Part shown: positions 8,577 through 15,569 of the stretch, piece after piece
Layout: the number at the start of each line of letters is the position of its first letter
How positions within the stretch are numbered: position 1 is the first letter of the stretch
Assembly: GCA_910577815.1 (NCBI GenBank)
Contig: CAJTNO010000007.1
Coordinates: 1 to 64,000 of the forward strand
Direction: 5' to 3'
Length of the DNA stretch: 64,000 nucleotides
From: an uncultured Christensenella sp.
Lineage (GTDB): Bacteria; Bacillota; Clostridia; Christensenellales; CAG-917
The notes under the pieces: model-generated
What the model was told of the DNA's origin: nothing
Databases searched by the model: none
The model's input: only the letters and a program-made list of their open reading frames with translations
Made by a program: the position numbers and the translations under genes

Positions 8577-9620
8577 CTAAAACGGACTTTCGCCGTCGTC
8601 ATCAAGCGGAATTAAAGTTGTTATAGCCTTTTCTATCGGTTTGCCCGTATGTTTGTTTACGGGCGTTTCCTTGCTTATATCGAAATTATATACTGCTGTA
8701 ATACGCCGTAGGAACGCCGCCCACGTTGCAGGCTCGGACTGTTGTATTTTTGTGTATTGCTCTGTAAGCGGTATATTTGAAACGATATACACCGTATCAT
8801 AGCAAGCCACGCGGTTAAAGTGCCGCCCGTGTATTCGTATCGGTTGCCCGTCCAAGTAGTCTAATATTTCCGAGATTTTGAACGAACTGCGGAACTCGTC
8901 CAAAAATAAAACCCTTTCGCCGTTGTAGTCGTCTATCCAACCGAACTCGTAATTTGTTGTTCTGTAAACGTCGTCATAGCCGTGCTTACCAAAAACGTAA
9001 CTTGTCTTGCCGCAACCCGCCGAGCCGTATATGTAATACACTTGCATTTTTCTAAATTGCCGTTTGTACTTGTTTTCTAAATATGCTTGTCTGTATTCTT
9101 TTGCCCATTTCATAACCCTTATAAAGCGGTTGCCGTGCTTTTTAGATAGGTCATAAAAGCTAACGTCGTTTTCTATATCGCGCATTATATCGGTTAAATC
9201 GGTACGTTCTCCGTCCTCTATAAATTCGCCGTATTCGTAGTATGTAGGGCTTATTCGCGTTTCCTCGTCCATACAGTATAGGCGGGCTTGTGTTCGTTTG
9301 GCTCTACGTTGTTCTATATGCGCGTCAACGCCTATCGTCTTTTTAGATAGGTATTTTTTAATAGTGGTAAACCATTTCGGTTGCGTAAACTCAAAATAAC
9401 CTTGATAGTGTTCCGTTCCCGTTTCGGGAGCGCGTTCACGCTGGAATACTACATACCGCAAATCTGATACCGTTTTCAGATACTCTAAAAATTCTTGTTC
9501 ACTTTGTACGGGGTTATTTACGGTAAAGCACCAGTCGCGGGCTTGTTTGTTCTTTTTCGGTTGTCCGTTCGTTTCGTCCATAACCGACAAATCTATTTTA
9601 ATCTTGTTGTTTTCGTCCAT
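8577..9620 (-). CDS. rep: Circovirus-like (CRESS) rolling-circle replication protein
   Basis: 347 residues. The N-terminal HUH endonuclease has motif I CFTVNNP (31-37), motif II HYQGY (71-75, the circovirus-type H-U-Q form) and motif III with catalytic Tyr115 in LYCMDEE. The SF3 helicase has Walker A GSAGCGKT (199-206), Walker B VLFLDEF (237-243) and motif C YIVSN (278-282). This order and spacing are those of Rep from circoviruses and bacterial pCRESS plasmids. It would nick the origin, stay linked through Tyr115 and unwind DNA for rolling-circle replication. Oddity: the usual Lys in motif III (YCxK) is Asp here. I chose ATG 9620 because AAGGGAG lies 8 bases upstream; an open frame extends 42 codons further, but it runs through the origin hairpins. 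Confidence 0.93.
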   Translation of the reverse strand: MDENNKIKIDLSVMDETNGQPKKNKQARDWCFTVNNPVQSEQEFLEYLKTVSDLRYVVFQRERAPETGTEHYQGYFEFTQPKWFTTIKKYLSKKTIGVDAHIEQRRAKRTQARLYCMDEETRISPTYYEYGEFIEDGERTDLTDIMRDIENDVSFYDLSKKHGNRFIRVMKWAKEYRQAYLENKYKRQFRKMQVYYIYGSAGCGKTSYVFGKHGYDDVYRTTNYEFGWIDDYNGERVLFLDEFRSSFKISEILDYLDGQPIRIHGRHFNRVACYDTVYIVSNIPLTEQYTKIQQSEPATWAAFLRRITAVYNFDISKETPVNKHTGKPIEKAITTLIPLDDDGESPF

Positions 9621-9665
9621 AATCAAAACTCCCTTATGTAATAAAATTGCCGCCAAATACGTTAC

Positions 9666-9725
9666 ACTATGACATAGTGGCGTGGTAATACTATACGCCA
9701 CGCGCGGGCGGCAAGCCGCCCGCGC
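9666..9725 (-). other. Predicted rolling-circle origin with circovirus-type nonanucleotide
   Basis: The minus strand forms a perfect 7-bp hairpin (arms 9695-9701 and 9677-9683) with an 11-base loop, ATAGTATTACC. The loop holds TAGTATTAC (9685-9693), the nonanucleotide at which circovirus Rep nicks (TAGTATT^AC). On one side is ACTATG-A-CATAGT (9666-9678). On the other is a perfect 11-bp GC-rich hairpin with a 2-base loop (9702-9725). It lies upstream of rep on the same strand, as in circoviruses. Nicking here is inferred. Confidence 0.85.
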
Positions 9726-9942
9726 ACGTTGCCGTTGCGTTGGCAAAATAATCGCTTAATTGCTTTTCGTTGCGCTTAATCATTATTTCCGATATGCGGT
9801 GCATAACGCTTTCTTGCGCTTCCGTCATACCGTTTTTGTTCATTTCCGACACCTTGACATACAAGGGTACGTTTATCATAGGCGAGCCGTCTTTATTGCG
9901 TAAAGCGATATACGCAACGACTTGATACAGTTCTTTTTCCAT
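9691..9942 (-). CDS. Small element protein of unknown function
   Basis: 83 residues, no family recognised. The N-terminal half (YQVVAYIALRNKDG...LYVKVSE) looks beta-rich and the middle (EAQESVMHRISEIMIKRNEKQLSDYF) helical. A strong SD (AGGGGCG) precedes ATG 9942, and the gene begins 4 bases after the sigma-like gene, so the two are probably co-transcribed with rep. Its TAG stop is the first three bases of the origin nonanucleotide, and its last ~10 codons lie in the origin's GC-rich hairpin. A small replication accessory role would fit the position but is a guess. Confidence 0.7.
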   Translation of the reverse strand: MEKELYQVVAYIALRNKDGSPMINVPLYVKVSEMNKNGMTEAQESVMHRISEIMIKRNEKQLSDYFANATATCAGGLPPARGV

Positions 9943-9946
9943 AATT

Positions 9947-10351
9947 CTACGCCCCTAAATGTTTCCGTAATTGCTTATATACCGTTTTCATTTGTTGCGA
10001 TATTGCCGACCTACAAACGCCTTGTTCTTTCGCAATAGCGGTATAAGTCTTTCCAAGAAAAAACACATTGTAAACAAGTTCTTGTCTTTTAGGCGTAAGC
10101 ATAGATATTGCTTTTCTTATGCTTGCGATATTCTCTTTTCGTATGTAACCGTCTAACGGGCTTTCCGTGAGCTTGTCCTCAAAGTCTATTCCCATATCGG
10201 TAAAGTAGTAGAGCGAGGTATGCCGCCTTGTTTCTTTCCAATGGTTGCGTTTTTCTTGTTGTAATAATTCCAAGTGTATCAAATATATATCTTCCGTAAC
10301 CTCGACCTCATTTGTAGTGCCGTCCGCAAATGTATATTTGATTGTCTGCAT
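9947..10351 (-). CDS. Sigma-70 region 4-like HTH protein
   Basis: 134 residues from ATG 10351, which has a strong SD (GGTGGAGG) upstream. Residues ~75-130 form a sigma region 4-type helix-turn-helix: IRKAISMLTPKRQELVYNVFFLGKTYTAIAKEQGVCRSAISQQ. No region 2 is visible, so it is more likely a transcription regulator or sigma-like accessory than a full sigma factor. Such small sigma-like genes are common in clostridial mobile elements. It is the first gene of the predicted rep operon. An alternative start at 10417 also has an SD-like AGAGGG, so the N-terminus is uncertain. Confidence 0.8.
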   Translation of the reverse strand: MQTIKYTFADGTTNEVEVTEDIYLIHLELLQQEKRNHWKETRRHTSLYYFTDMGIDFEDKLTESPLDGYIRKENIASIRKAISMLTPKRQELVYNVFFLGKTYTAIAKEQGVCRSAISQQMKTVYKQLRKHLGA

Positions 10352-10513
10352 AGAAAAACCTCCACCTATAAGCACGGCAGAGGGTAAAGGTTTCGGTTTT
10401 TTAAGAAAAATTTTCATATAATAGCCCTCTGCTTGAATTTGGAATTGATAAAATTTCAAAATTCACGCGGGAGGACTACGACATTTTATATTGCGACTTT
10501 TTTCGCAAGGCAT
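10352..10513 (-). promoter_or_regulatory. Upstream region of the rep operon
   Basis: No separate gene is seen. It holds a hairpin TTGCGA-N6-TCGCAA (10491-10508) and a TATAAA-like -10 near 10485, but no good -35. It probably contains the operon promoter and an operator. Confidence 0.35.
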
Positions 10514-10546
10514 AAAAAAAGCGTTCACGCGGTTTTGCGTGAACGC
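10514..10546 (-). terminator. Intrinsic terminator, distal
   Basis: A perfect 10-bp stem (10521-10530 with 10537-10546), 6-base loop, and T7 on the minus strand. It separates the CPBP gene from the rep operon. Confidence 0.85.
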
Positions 10547-10593
10547 CATAATTTTATTTAGTTTTTTTTATTATACTAATCATTGTTTTTAAT

Positions 10594-10621
10594 AAAAAAC
10601 CGCTTTCGATTTTCCGAAAGC
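10594..10621 (-). terminator. Intrinsic terminator after the CPBP gene
   Basis: A 7-bp stem (10602-10608 with 10615-10621), 6-base loop, T6 on the minus strand, 45 bases past the CPBP stop. With the next hairpin it forms a tandem terminator. Confidence 0.75.
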
Positions 10622-10665
10622 AGATTTTTCTTTGGTTCTTTATTTTTTGTTTTGACACACAAATT

Positions 10666-11481
10666 TTATTGCTCAACCGAAAGTTCTTTTTTAGGTTTCC
10701 GCAAATAGTATTTCCATAACAAAAACAGCGCGATAGCGAGATACAGTATAGCAATGCTTATTACGGTGGGTATTGTAAAAATCGCGGGCGATACAAAACA
10801 AAAAGCAACGCTGCAAAAATCAACCAATATATGCACAATAACAACCAGCCATAAATTATTTGATTTTTTATAAATGACACCGAAAATTATTCCTAATGAT
10901 ATAGTCCAAATAATACGGCATACAATAGTGAGAGCGTTTTGTCCTATCATTCCGAAAATATGACCTATGCCAAACAACACGGACGAAATAATAATTGCAA
11001 TCAGCGTTGAATATTTTGTTTTATGTGCAAACCTTTCGATAATGTTTAACAGTAACGCTCTGATATACAATTCCTCGATTATGCCGACGCCGATATAATA
11101 TATAAGTCCTTCAACTATGATTTTTTCAACGGACGGAGTATAATCATAATAGCCGATTAGCCCCAACGATAACGCAAGAGCCGAACCCACTATCAGTATA
11201 AGAATAGGCAACCAGAACGAGCGAAAACCGCTTTTGAAATTATTAAAACCTATTTGTCTAAAAAGTTGCGGGCATAAAAATCTTATTGCAATAACGCTAA
11301 TTGCAATTACTATCCACTGATTTATCATTATTGTAAAAATTACGGGCGTTATATCTGATACAGTTATATCAATGAATAAAACGGCGGGAAAAGCGGTAAA
11401 GTCCATCACCGTCATACACACGCAAATCACGATTGCAAAAATGAGTTCTTTTATTGAGATTATTTCCTTTTCTGTTTCCAT
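10666..11481 (-). CDS. CPBP (CAAX/Abi) family intramembrane protease
   Basis: 271 residues with about seven or eight TM segments. The family motifs are present: EELYIR (Glu136, Glu137, Arg141), FGIGH (His174) and a late H-x-x-x-D (HILVD). The family comprises membrane glutamic-type proteases related to CAAX prenyl endopeptidases; bacterial members act in bacteriocin self-immunity, toxin maturation or envelope processing. SD AAAGGTGG precedes ATG 11481. It is probably controlled by the neighbouring LytTR regulator; as cargo on the element, an immunity-type role is plausible but unproven. Confidence 0.88.
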   Translation of the reverse strand: METEKEIISIKELIFAIVICVCMTVMDFTAFPAVLFIDITVSDITPVIFTIMINQWIVIAISVIAIRFLCPQLFRQIGFNNFKSGFRSFWLPILILIVGSALALSLGLIGYYDYTPSVEKIIVEGLIYYIGVGIIEELYIRALLLNIIERFAHKTKYSTLIAIIISSVLFGIGHIFGMIGQNALTIVCRIIWTISLGIIFGVIYKKSNNLWLVVIVHILVDFCSVAFCFVSPAIFTIPTVISIAILYLAIALFLLWKYYLRKPKKELSVEQ

Positions 11482-11613
11482 TGCACCACCTTTATTGCAA
11501 TGCTAAAAGTTTATAAGTAAAAAGAAAATAAGTCAATGCACTACAAACCAACTTGCATAAACGCGCTACCAAGTTACAAAAACGGGCTATGAAATTCATA
11601 GCCCGTTTACCTT

Positions 11614-12054
11614 TTATTCAGATTTATTTTCTTTATCTTTTCGCTTTCTTAATTTTTCTAAATTTTCATTTATTTCATCTGCATCTTGCTTAATCTTTAT
11701 TATATCTATGACAAAGGCAACAACGAATACGATTACGACTATTAAACATATAATCCATAGTTCGTCAACCTCGCACCAATTAAATAGGAAGCAAAACCCA
11801 ATTACTATGCCAAGCGAATAAATAAGCATAATAATATAATTAAGTATTTGATATTTCATATCTATTTTGTTAATTAAAATAAAACCGATATGCGCCAAAA
11901 AATTAGCAAGTAAAATTTCAAGCGGAACGGTAAACCCCATATAAAGACCACCGGCAATAAGAGAGGCAACCGACGTTAAAACAATACTCATTGTAGTTGT
12001 CGCCAATGTATTTATAATCAGTTGTTTAATAAAATTAAGAACACGTTTTTTCAT
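11614..12054 (-). CDS. DUF3021-family membrane protein, partner of LytTR
   Basis: 146 residues: four predicted TM helices (~10-35, 42-62, 70-92, 97-118) and a charged C-terminal helix ending RKRKDKENKSE. Size, topology and its ATGA overlap with an upstream LytTR gene fit DUF3021 proteins, which typically sit beside stand-alone LytTR regulators and are thought to hold or signal to them at the membrane. The 4-base overlap implies translational coupling. Confidence 0.8.
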   Translation of the reverse strand: MKKRVLNFIKQLIINTLATTTMSIVLTSVASLIAGGLYMGFTVPLEILLANFLAHIGFILINKIDMKYQILNYIIMLIYSLGIVIGFCFLFNWCEVDELWIICLIVVIVFVVAFVIDIIKIKQDADEINENLEKLRKRKDKENKSE

Positions 12055-12497
12055 AACATTTTCTCCAACCGTCTTTTAATTGTAGAGATAAAGTTTCTTG
12101 ATATAATTACCTTTTCGCCGTTTTCGAGCAAGGCTTCCATTTTGGAATTGAAAATAGGTTTAACGCTTGCCAACATATTGATATTCAAAATACACGTTTT
12201 ACTGATTTGTTCAAACCCAAAGGAATATAATTTTTCCGCATATTGATATAGTTGTAATTCGGCGCGATAGACTTTATCTTTCGTATAAATAAATATCTGT
12301 TTTTCTACACTTTCAATATAGAAAATATCTGAAACACGAACAAAACAAATATTTCCGTCGTCATCAAGACAACGGACAGCATTATCAACCGATTTTACCG
12401 CGTGTTCTATGCGGTTTACAGTTTCCGACATTTCGGGGTATTCAATTATAACCTCAATATCGTTTTTTATTTTGTTTTCTTTTAACGTGATTTTCAT
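12051..12497 (-). CDS. LytTR-type DNA-binding regulator
   Basis: 148 residues from ATG 12497. A short N-terminal region leads into a LytTR domain (~45-148) with typical sequence: ICFVRVSDIFYIESVEKQIFIYTKD, FEQISKTCILNIN and VIISRNF. There is no receiver domain, as in LytTR-DUF3021 pairs. No SD precedes the ATG. Instead an extended -10 ends 8 bases before it, so the mRNA is probably leaderless. The open frame extends 19 codons upstream, but that stretch would read through the promoter. Confidence 0.85.
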   Translation of the reverse strand: MKITLKENKIKNDIEVIIEYPEMSETVNRIEHAVKSVDNAVRCLDDDGNICFVRVSDIFYIESVEKQIFIYTKDKVYRAELQLYQYAEKLYSFGFEQISKTCILNINMLASVKPIFNSKMEALLENGEKVIISRNFISTIKRRLEKML

Positions 12498-12504
12498 TGT
12501 TTTA

Positions 12505-12533
12505 ATTATAGCAAAAATAAGCCTTAAAGTAAA
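12505..12533 (-). promoter_or_regulatory. Promoter of the LytTR-DUF3021 operon (leaderless)
   Basis: On the minus strand the extended -10 TGCTATAAT covers 12505-12513; a weak TTTACT at 12528-12533 is spaced 17 bases away. The start site would fall at about 12498, next to ATG 12497. Confidence 0.6.
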
Positions 12534-12620
12534 GTTGATATGATGCGTAAACAAAATTGATTATTCGACAATATCATTAGTTTTTTAACAGTATAACCAA
12601 ATAGAACGCCGTATTTCCCG

Positions 12621-12906
12621 TGATATAATTATCGTATATGACTATATTCTTTTGCATAAGAATTTTATAGTTTTGTTATTCGCTTGTGCTTACCGTCTGG
12701 GGACGGAATACGCCGCCTTGACAAATTGTAAAGGGCGGCGATTTATCTCCCGTTAGGCATAAAACCGCCGTCGCCTACGGCGCAAACCCTTGACAATTTA
12801 TCTGCGGCGGCATTTTTGGCTGGTTAAGACGGTAAGCACCAAAGCGAACAACAAAATTTTTAAGCCGCAGTCCGCACACCGCACGGACAGCGCAAAGGAG
12901 CAGACA
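12621..12906 (+). promoter_or_regulatory. Promoter and structured 5' leader of the recombinase gene
   Basis: The extended -10 TGATATAAT (12621-12629) predicts a leader of ~270 nt. It contains a perfect 13-bp long-range stem (12686-12698 with 12827-12839) enclosing CCGTC-TGGG-GACGG (12693-12706), an imperfect GC hairpin (12711-12740) and CGCCG-N7-CGGCG (12766-12782). The block 12723-12735 can also pair with 12787-12799 (12 of 13). These options are mutually exclusive, as in an attenuator; a single-strand origin is another possibility. No gene is seen in it. Confidence 0.55.
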
Positions 12907-14535
12907 ATGAAAAACGCAGTTATATACGCCCGCTATTCGTCGCAAGGGCAAAACGAGCAAAGCATTGAGGGGCAAATTCGCATTTGCACCGAGTACGCCG
13001 AAAGCAACGGCTACACCGTTGTAAAAGCCTACAAGGACAAAGCACGTTCGGGAACGAACGACCACCGCCCCGACTTTCAAAAAATGATAGCCGACGCCGA
13101 AAGCGGCGCGTTCGAGCAAATCATAGTATATAAGTTTGACCGTTTCGCCCGTAACCGTGTGGATAGCATAATGTATAAAGCGCAGTTGAAAAAGCGGTAC
13201 GGCATACGGGTAGTTTCGGCAACCGAACCCGTGAGCGACGACGAGGGCGGCGAGTTCTACGAAATGTTTTTGGAGTGGAACGACGAAAAGTATTCGCAAC
13301 GCCTTTCCAAGCGTGTTCACGACGGACTTGACACAAGCGTTAAAAACGGAACGTATTGCGGTGGTTATCTTATTTACGGCTATAAACTCATTGACACCGA
13401 CAAGCGCGGCAACAAAGGCATTATACACCGCGTTGCGATAGACGAGGAGCAAGCCGCAGTAGTCCGCTACATTTTCACGGAATATGCGCAAGGAACGCCG
13501 AAAAAGGAAATCGCGGACGAGTTGAACAAGCGGCATATACTGTATAGGGGCAAGCCGTTTACTTACCGCACGTTTGAAAACTGGTTATCTAACCGCAAAT
13601 ATACGGGCGACTGTATGCACGGCACGAGAGTTTGCGACCATACATACCCCGCCATTATAGACAAAGCCACTTTCGCGGCGGTGCAAAAGCGGCTTGAAAA
13701 GAACAAGATTTTAGCGGGTGCAAATTCGACGGTTGAACCGTATATACTCACGGGGAAAGCCTTTTGCGGTTTCTGCGGCGACAGTATGACGGCGGGCGGC
13801 GGTACGAGCCACACGGGAGCAAAACATTACTATTATGTTTGCCACAGCAAACGGAAAGGCGGTTGCCGTAAATCGAGCGAGAACAAAAACAACCTTGAAT
13901 TTACGGTTGCGAACGCCGTTTACGACTTTTTGAGCAGACGGGAAAACGCCGAACTTGTCGCGCAAGACACGATAAACTATTACGAACACCGCACGGGCGA
14001 GGACAGTTTGCGGAGCATAGAGGCGCGAATACGCCACGCGCAAGACGAGGCGGAACAACTGACGAACGCTTTCATTTTGGCGCGCAACGATATGCTACGG
14101 GCGAATATAGAAAAGAAAATGCAAGAGATTGAAATACTTATAAAAGACTTATCGGCAAGCAAGGCGCAAATGGAACTTGAACGGGGCAAGAAAATCACGA
14201 AAGAAACAATAATTGACTTTATCGCGGAAATGCTTAAAGGCGACCCCGCAGACAAGGAATATCAAAAAACACTCATTGACAACCTTGTTTACAAAGTGTT
14301 TGTGTACGACGACCATATTATAACATACCTAACCTTCGGCAACGAAAAGGACATTAAAGAAATAAGCCTTGCCGATAACGACAAGGCTATTGACGAATTA
14401 AAGGTTCAACCTTTATCGTCTTTGGTGCCGGTGGTCGGACTCGAACCGACACGGATGATTAGTCCACAGGATTTTGAGTCCAGCGCGTCTGCCAGTTTCA
14501 CCACACCGGCGCGAAATTTACTATATCATATTTGA
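12907..14535 (+). CDS. Large serine recombinase (integrase/excisionase)
   Basis: 542 residues as integrated. The N-terminal resolvase domain (1-150) has catalytic Ser11 in YARYSS and the IEGQ and YKFDRFAR motifs. The recombinase domain (~155-265) and zinc ribbon (Cys287, Cys290, Cys312, Cys320) follow, then a long coiled coil (~380-440). SD AAAGGAG lies 6 bases before ATG 12907; I did not use the upstream in-frame start at 12790. The last ~35 residues (from codon 508) are read from antisense tRNA-Leu and its flank, because integration replaced the native tail now at 8430-8504. It integrates and excises the element at tRNA-Leu. Confidence 0.93.
   Translation: MKNAVIYARYSSQGQNEQSIEGQIRICTEYAESNGYTVVKAYKDKARSGTNDHRPDFQKMIADAESGAFEQIIVYKFDRFARNRVDSIMYKAQLKKRYGIRVVSATEPVSDDEGGEFYEMFLEWNDEKYSQRLSKRVHDGLDTSVKNGTYCGGYLIYGYKLIDTDKRGNKGIIHRVAIDEEQAAVVRYIFTEYAQGTPKKEIADELNKRHILYRGKPFTYRTFENWLSNRKYTGDCMHGTRVCDHTYPAIIDKATFAAVQKRLEKNKILAGANSTVEPYILTGKAFCGFCGDSMTAGGGTSHTGAKHYYYVCHSKRKGGCRKSSENKNNLEFTVANAVYDFLSRRENAELVAQDTINYYEHRTGEDSLRSIEARIRHAQDEAEQLTNAFILARNDMLRANIEKKMQEIEILIKDLSASKAQMELERGKKITKETIIDFIAEMLKGDPADKEYQKTLIDNLVYKVFVYDDHIITYLTFGNEKDIKEISLADNDKAIDELKVQPLSSLVPVVGLEPTRMISPQDFESSASASFTTPARNLLYHI
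14422..14428. other. Right attachment core at the tRNA-Leu 3' end
   Basis: TTGGTGC, identical to 8424-8430. It covers the encoded CCA, the discriminator base and the last acceptor-stem bases of tRNA-Leu(CAA), so the tRNA stays intact after integration. Confidence 0.75.
14423..14510 (-). tRNA. tRNA-Leu (CAA)
   Basis: The 7-bp acceptor stem GCCGGTG/CACCGGC, discriminator A and encoded CCA are present. The anticodon loop is CTCAAAA (anticodon CAA), with a long leucine-type variable arm and a TTCGAGT T-loop. There is a U-U mismatch in the second anticodon-stem pair. It is the integration target of the element, and its own terminator is now at 8393-8421. Confidence 0.93.
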
Positions 14536-14611
14536 AAAATCCGCGCAACTGATTTTTTATTATATAGCCTTATTTTTGCAAAAGCGAGTAAAGTTATCAT
14601 TATCCACGCTA

Positions 14612-15514
14612 TCAAAGCTGATACGGAGTAACCTGATATACGTAATAATTCAGCCAGTTGTAAAATAGCAGATTTGCGGTTGATTTCCATTTCATATCAA
14701 CCTTTGTCATATCCTCGTCGCAGAAATAGTTTGCGGGAGGCTGAATGCTTTCACCCTTGGCAAGGTCGCGCAGATATTCGTTTTGCAAGGTAAATCGGTC
14801 ATATTCGCTGTGTCCCGTAAAAAAGAAGCTTTTATTATCAGGAGTTTTTGCAATAGCTATGCCCGCCTCGTCCGACTCGGCAAGAATCTTAATTGCGTCG
14901 CATTTACGCACGGCGTCCTCGTCCACTCGAGTATGCCTCGAGTTGGGAATATAAAACAAGTCGTCCATACCCTTTAAAAGCATATCGTTTTTTACAACGG
15001 CTTTTACGGGATAAACACCGAACAGCTTTTTATCCAAAGATATTTTGTTAATTCCGAATTTATAATATAGCGCGGCTTGCGCCCCCCAGCAGATATATAT
15101 AGTGCTTGTAACGTTATTTTCCGCAAAATCCATAATTGACGTAAGCTCCTTCCAATACTTGACGTCCTCAAACGGAATTGTTTCAACCGGCGCGCCTGTG
15201 ACAATCATTCCGTCGAATTTCATCTCGCGCACCTCGCCGAGGTTTTTATAAAACCTTTCCATATGCTCGCCCGAAACGTGAGTGGAGGTATATGAATCCG
15301 TTTTAATAAGCGTAACGTTTACCTGCAAGGAGGAATTGCCCAAAAGCCTCAGCAGCTGGGTTTCGGTGGTTTCCTTGGTGGGCATAAGATTGAGTATCGC
15401 AATTTCAATAGGACGGATGTCCTGACGGATTGCCCTCTCCTTATCCATTACGAAGATTTTTTCCTCTCTTAAGCTATTGTACGCAGGAAGGTCGCGCGGA
15501 ATTATTATAGGCAT
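14612..15514 (-). CDS. metA: Homoserine O-acetyltransferase (MetA family)
   Basis: 300 residues from ATG 15514, with AAAGGA upstream; the open frame extends 15 codons further without an SD. Residue numbering falls exactly on the family pattern: nucleophile Cys142 (ICWGAQ), His235 and Glu237 (GHSEYD). Glu111 is present; in characterised members Glu at this site gives acetyl-CoA rather than succinyl-CoA use. It activates homoserine for methionine synthesis. metY lies 55 bases upstream on the same strand, and that enzyme uses the O-acetyl product, which agrees with the residue reading. Confidence 0.93.
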   Translation of the reverse strand: MPIIIPRDLPAYNSLREEKIFVMDKERAIRQDIRPIEIAILNLMPTKETTETQLLRLLGNSSLQVNVTLIKTDSYTSTHVSGEHMERFYKNLGEVREMKFDGMIVTGAPVETIPFEDVKYWKELTSIMDFAENNVTSTIYICWGAQAALYYKFGINKISLDKKLFGVYPVKAVVKNDMLLKGMDDLFYIPNSRHTRVDEDAVRKCDAIKILAESDEAGIAIAKTPDNKSFFFTGHSEYDRFTLQNEYLRDLAKGESIQPPANYFCDEDMTKVDMKWKSTANLLFYNWLNYYVYQVTPYQL

Positions 15515-15569
15515 ATGTTTTCCTTTGTTATCTGAATACGCGTATACGCGCGCACGCATATATTATCGT

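Larger units (their letters stand above)
8424..14428. mobile_element. Integrative CRESS-Rep element in tRNA-Leu(CAA), ~6.0 kb
   Basis: The boundaries are the two TTGGTGC copies at 8424-8430 and 14422-14428, giving a predicted circle of 5998 bp. Contents from left to right: displaced recombinase 3' end, rep, replication origin, a small gene, a sigma-like HTH gene, CPBP protease, DUF3021 protein, LytTR regulator and serine recombinase. All genes but the recombinase are on the minus strand. Joining the ends restores the recombinase C-terminus, its terminator and a 50-bp imperfect palindrome. No capsid, relaxase or mating genes are present, so it would be a plasmid-like integrative replicon. The ends and gene families are read from sequence; excision and replication are inferred. 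Confidence 0.85.

Noticed and set aside
9621..9746. N-terminal extension of Rep by 42 codons
   Set aside because: It would be translated through the origin hairpins, is low-complexity, and the ATG at 9620 has a strong SD and starts just before motif I.
12775..13536. 253-codon minus-strand open frame opposite the recombinase
   Set aside because: It has no recognisable domain and lies antisense to a clearly conserved serine recombinase.
8424..14428. Prophage or conjugative element
   Set aside because: No capsid, terminase, portal, relaxase, coupling protein or type IV secretion genes.
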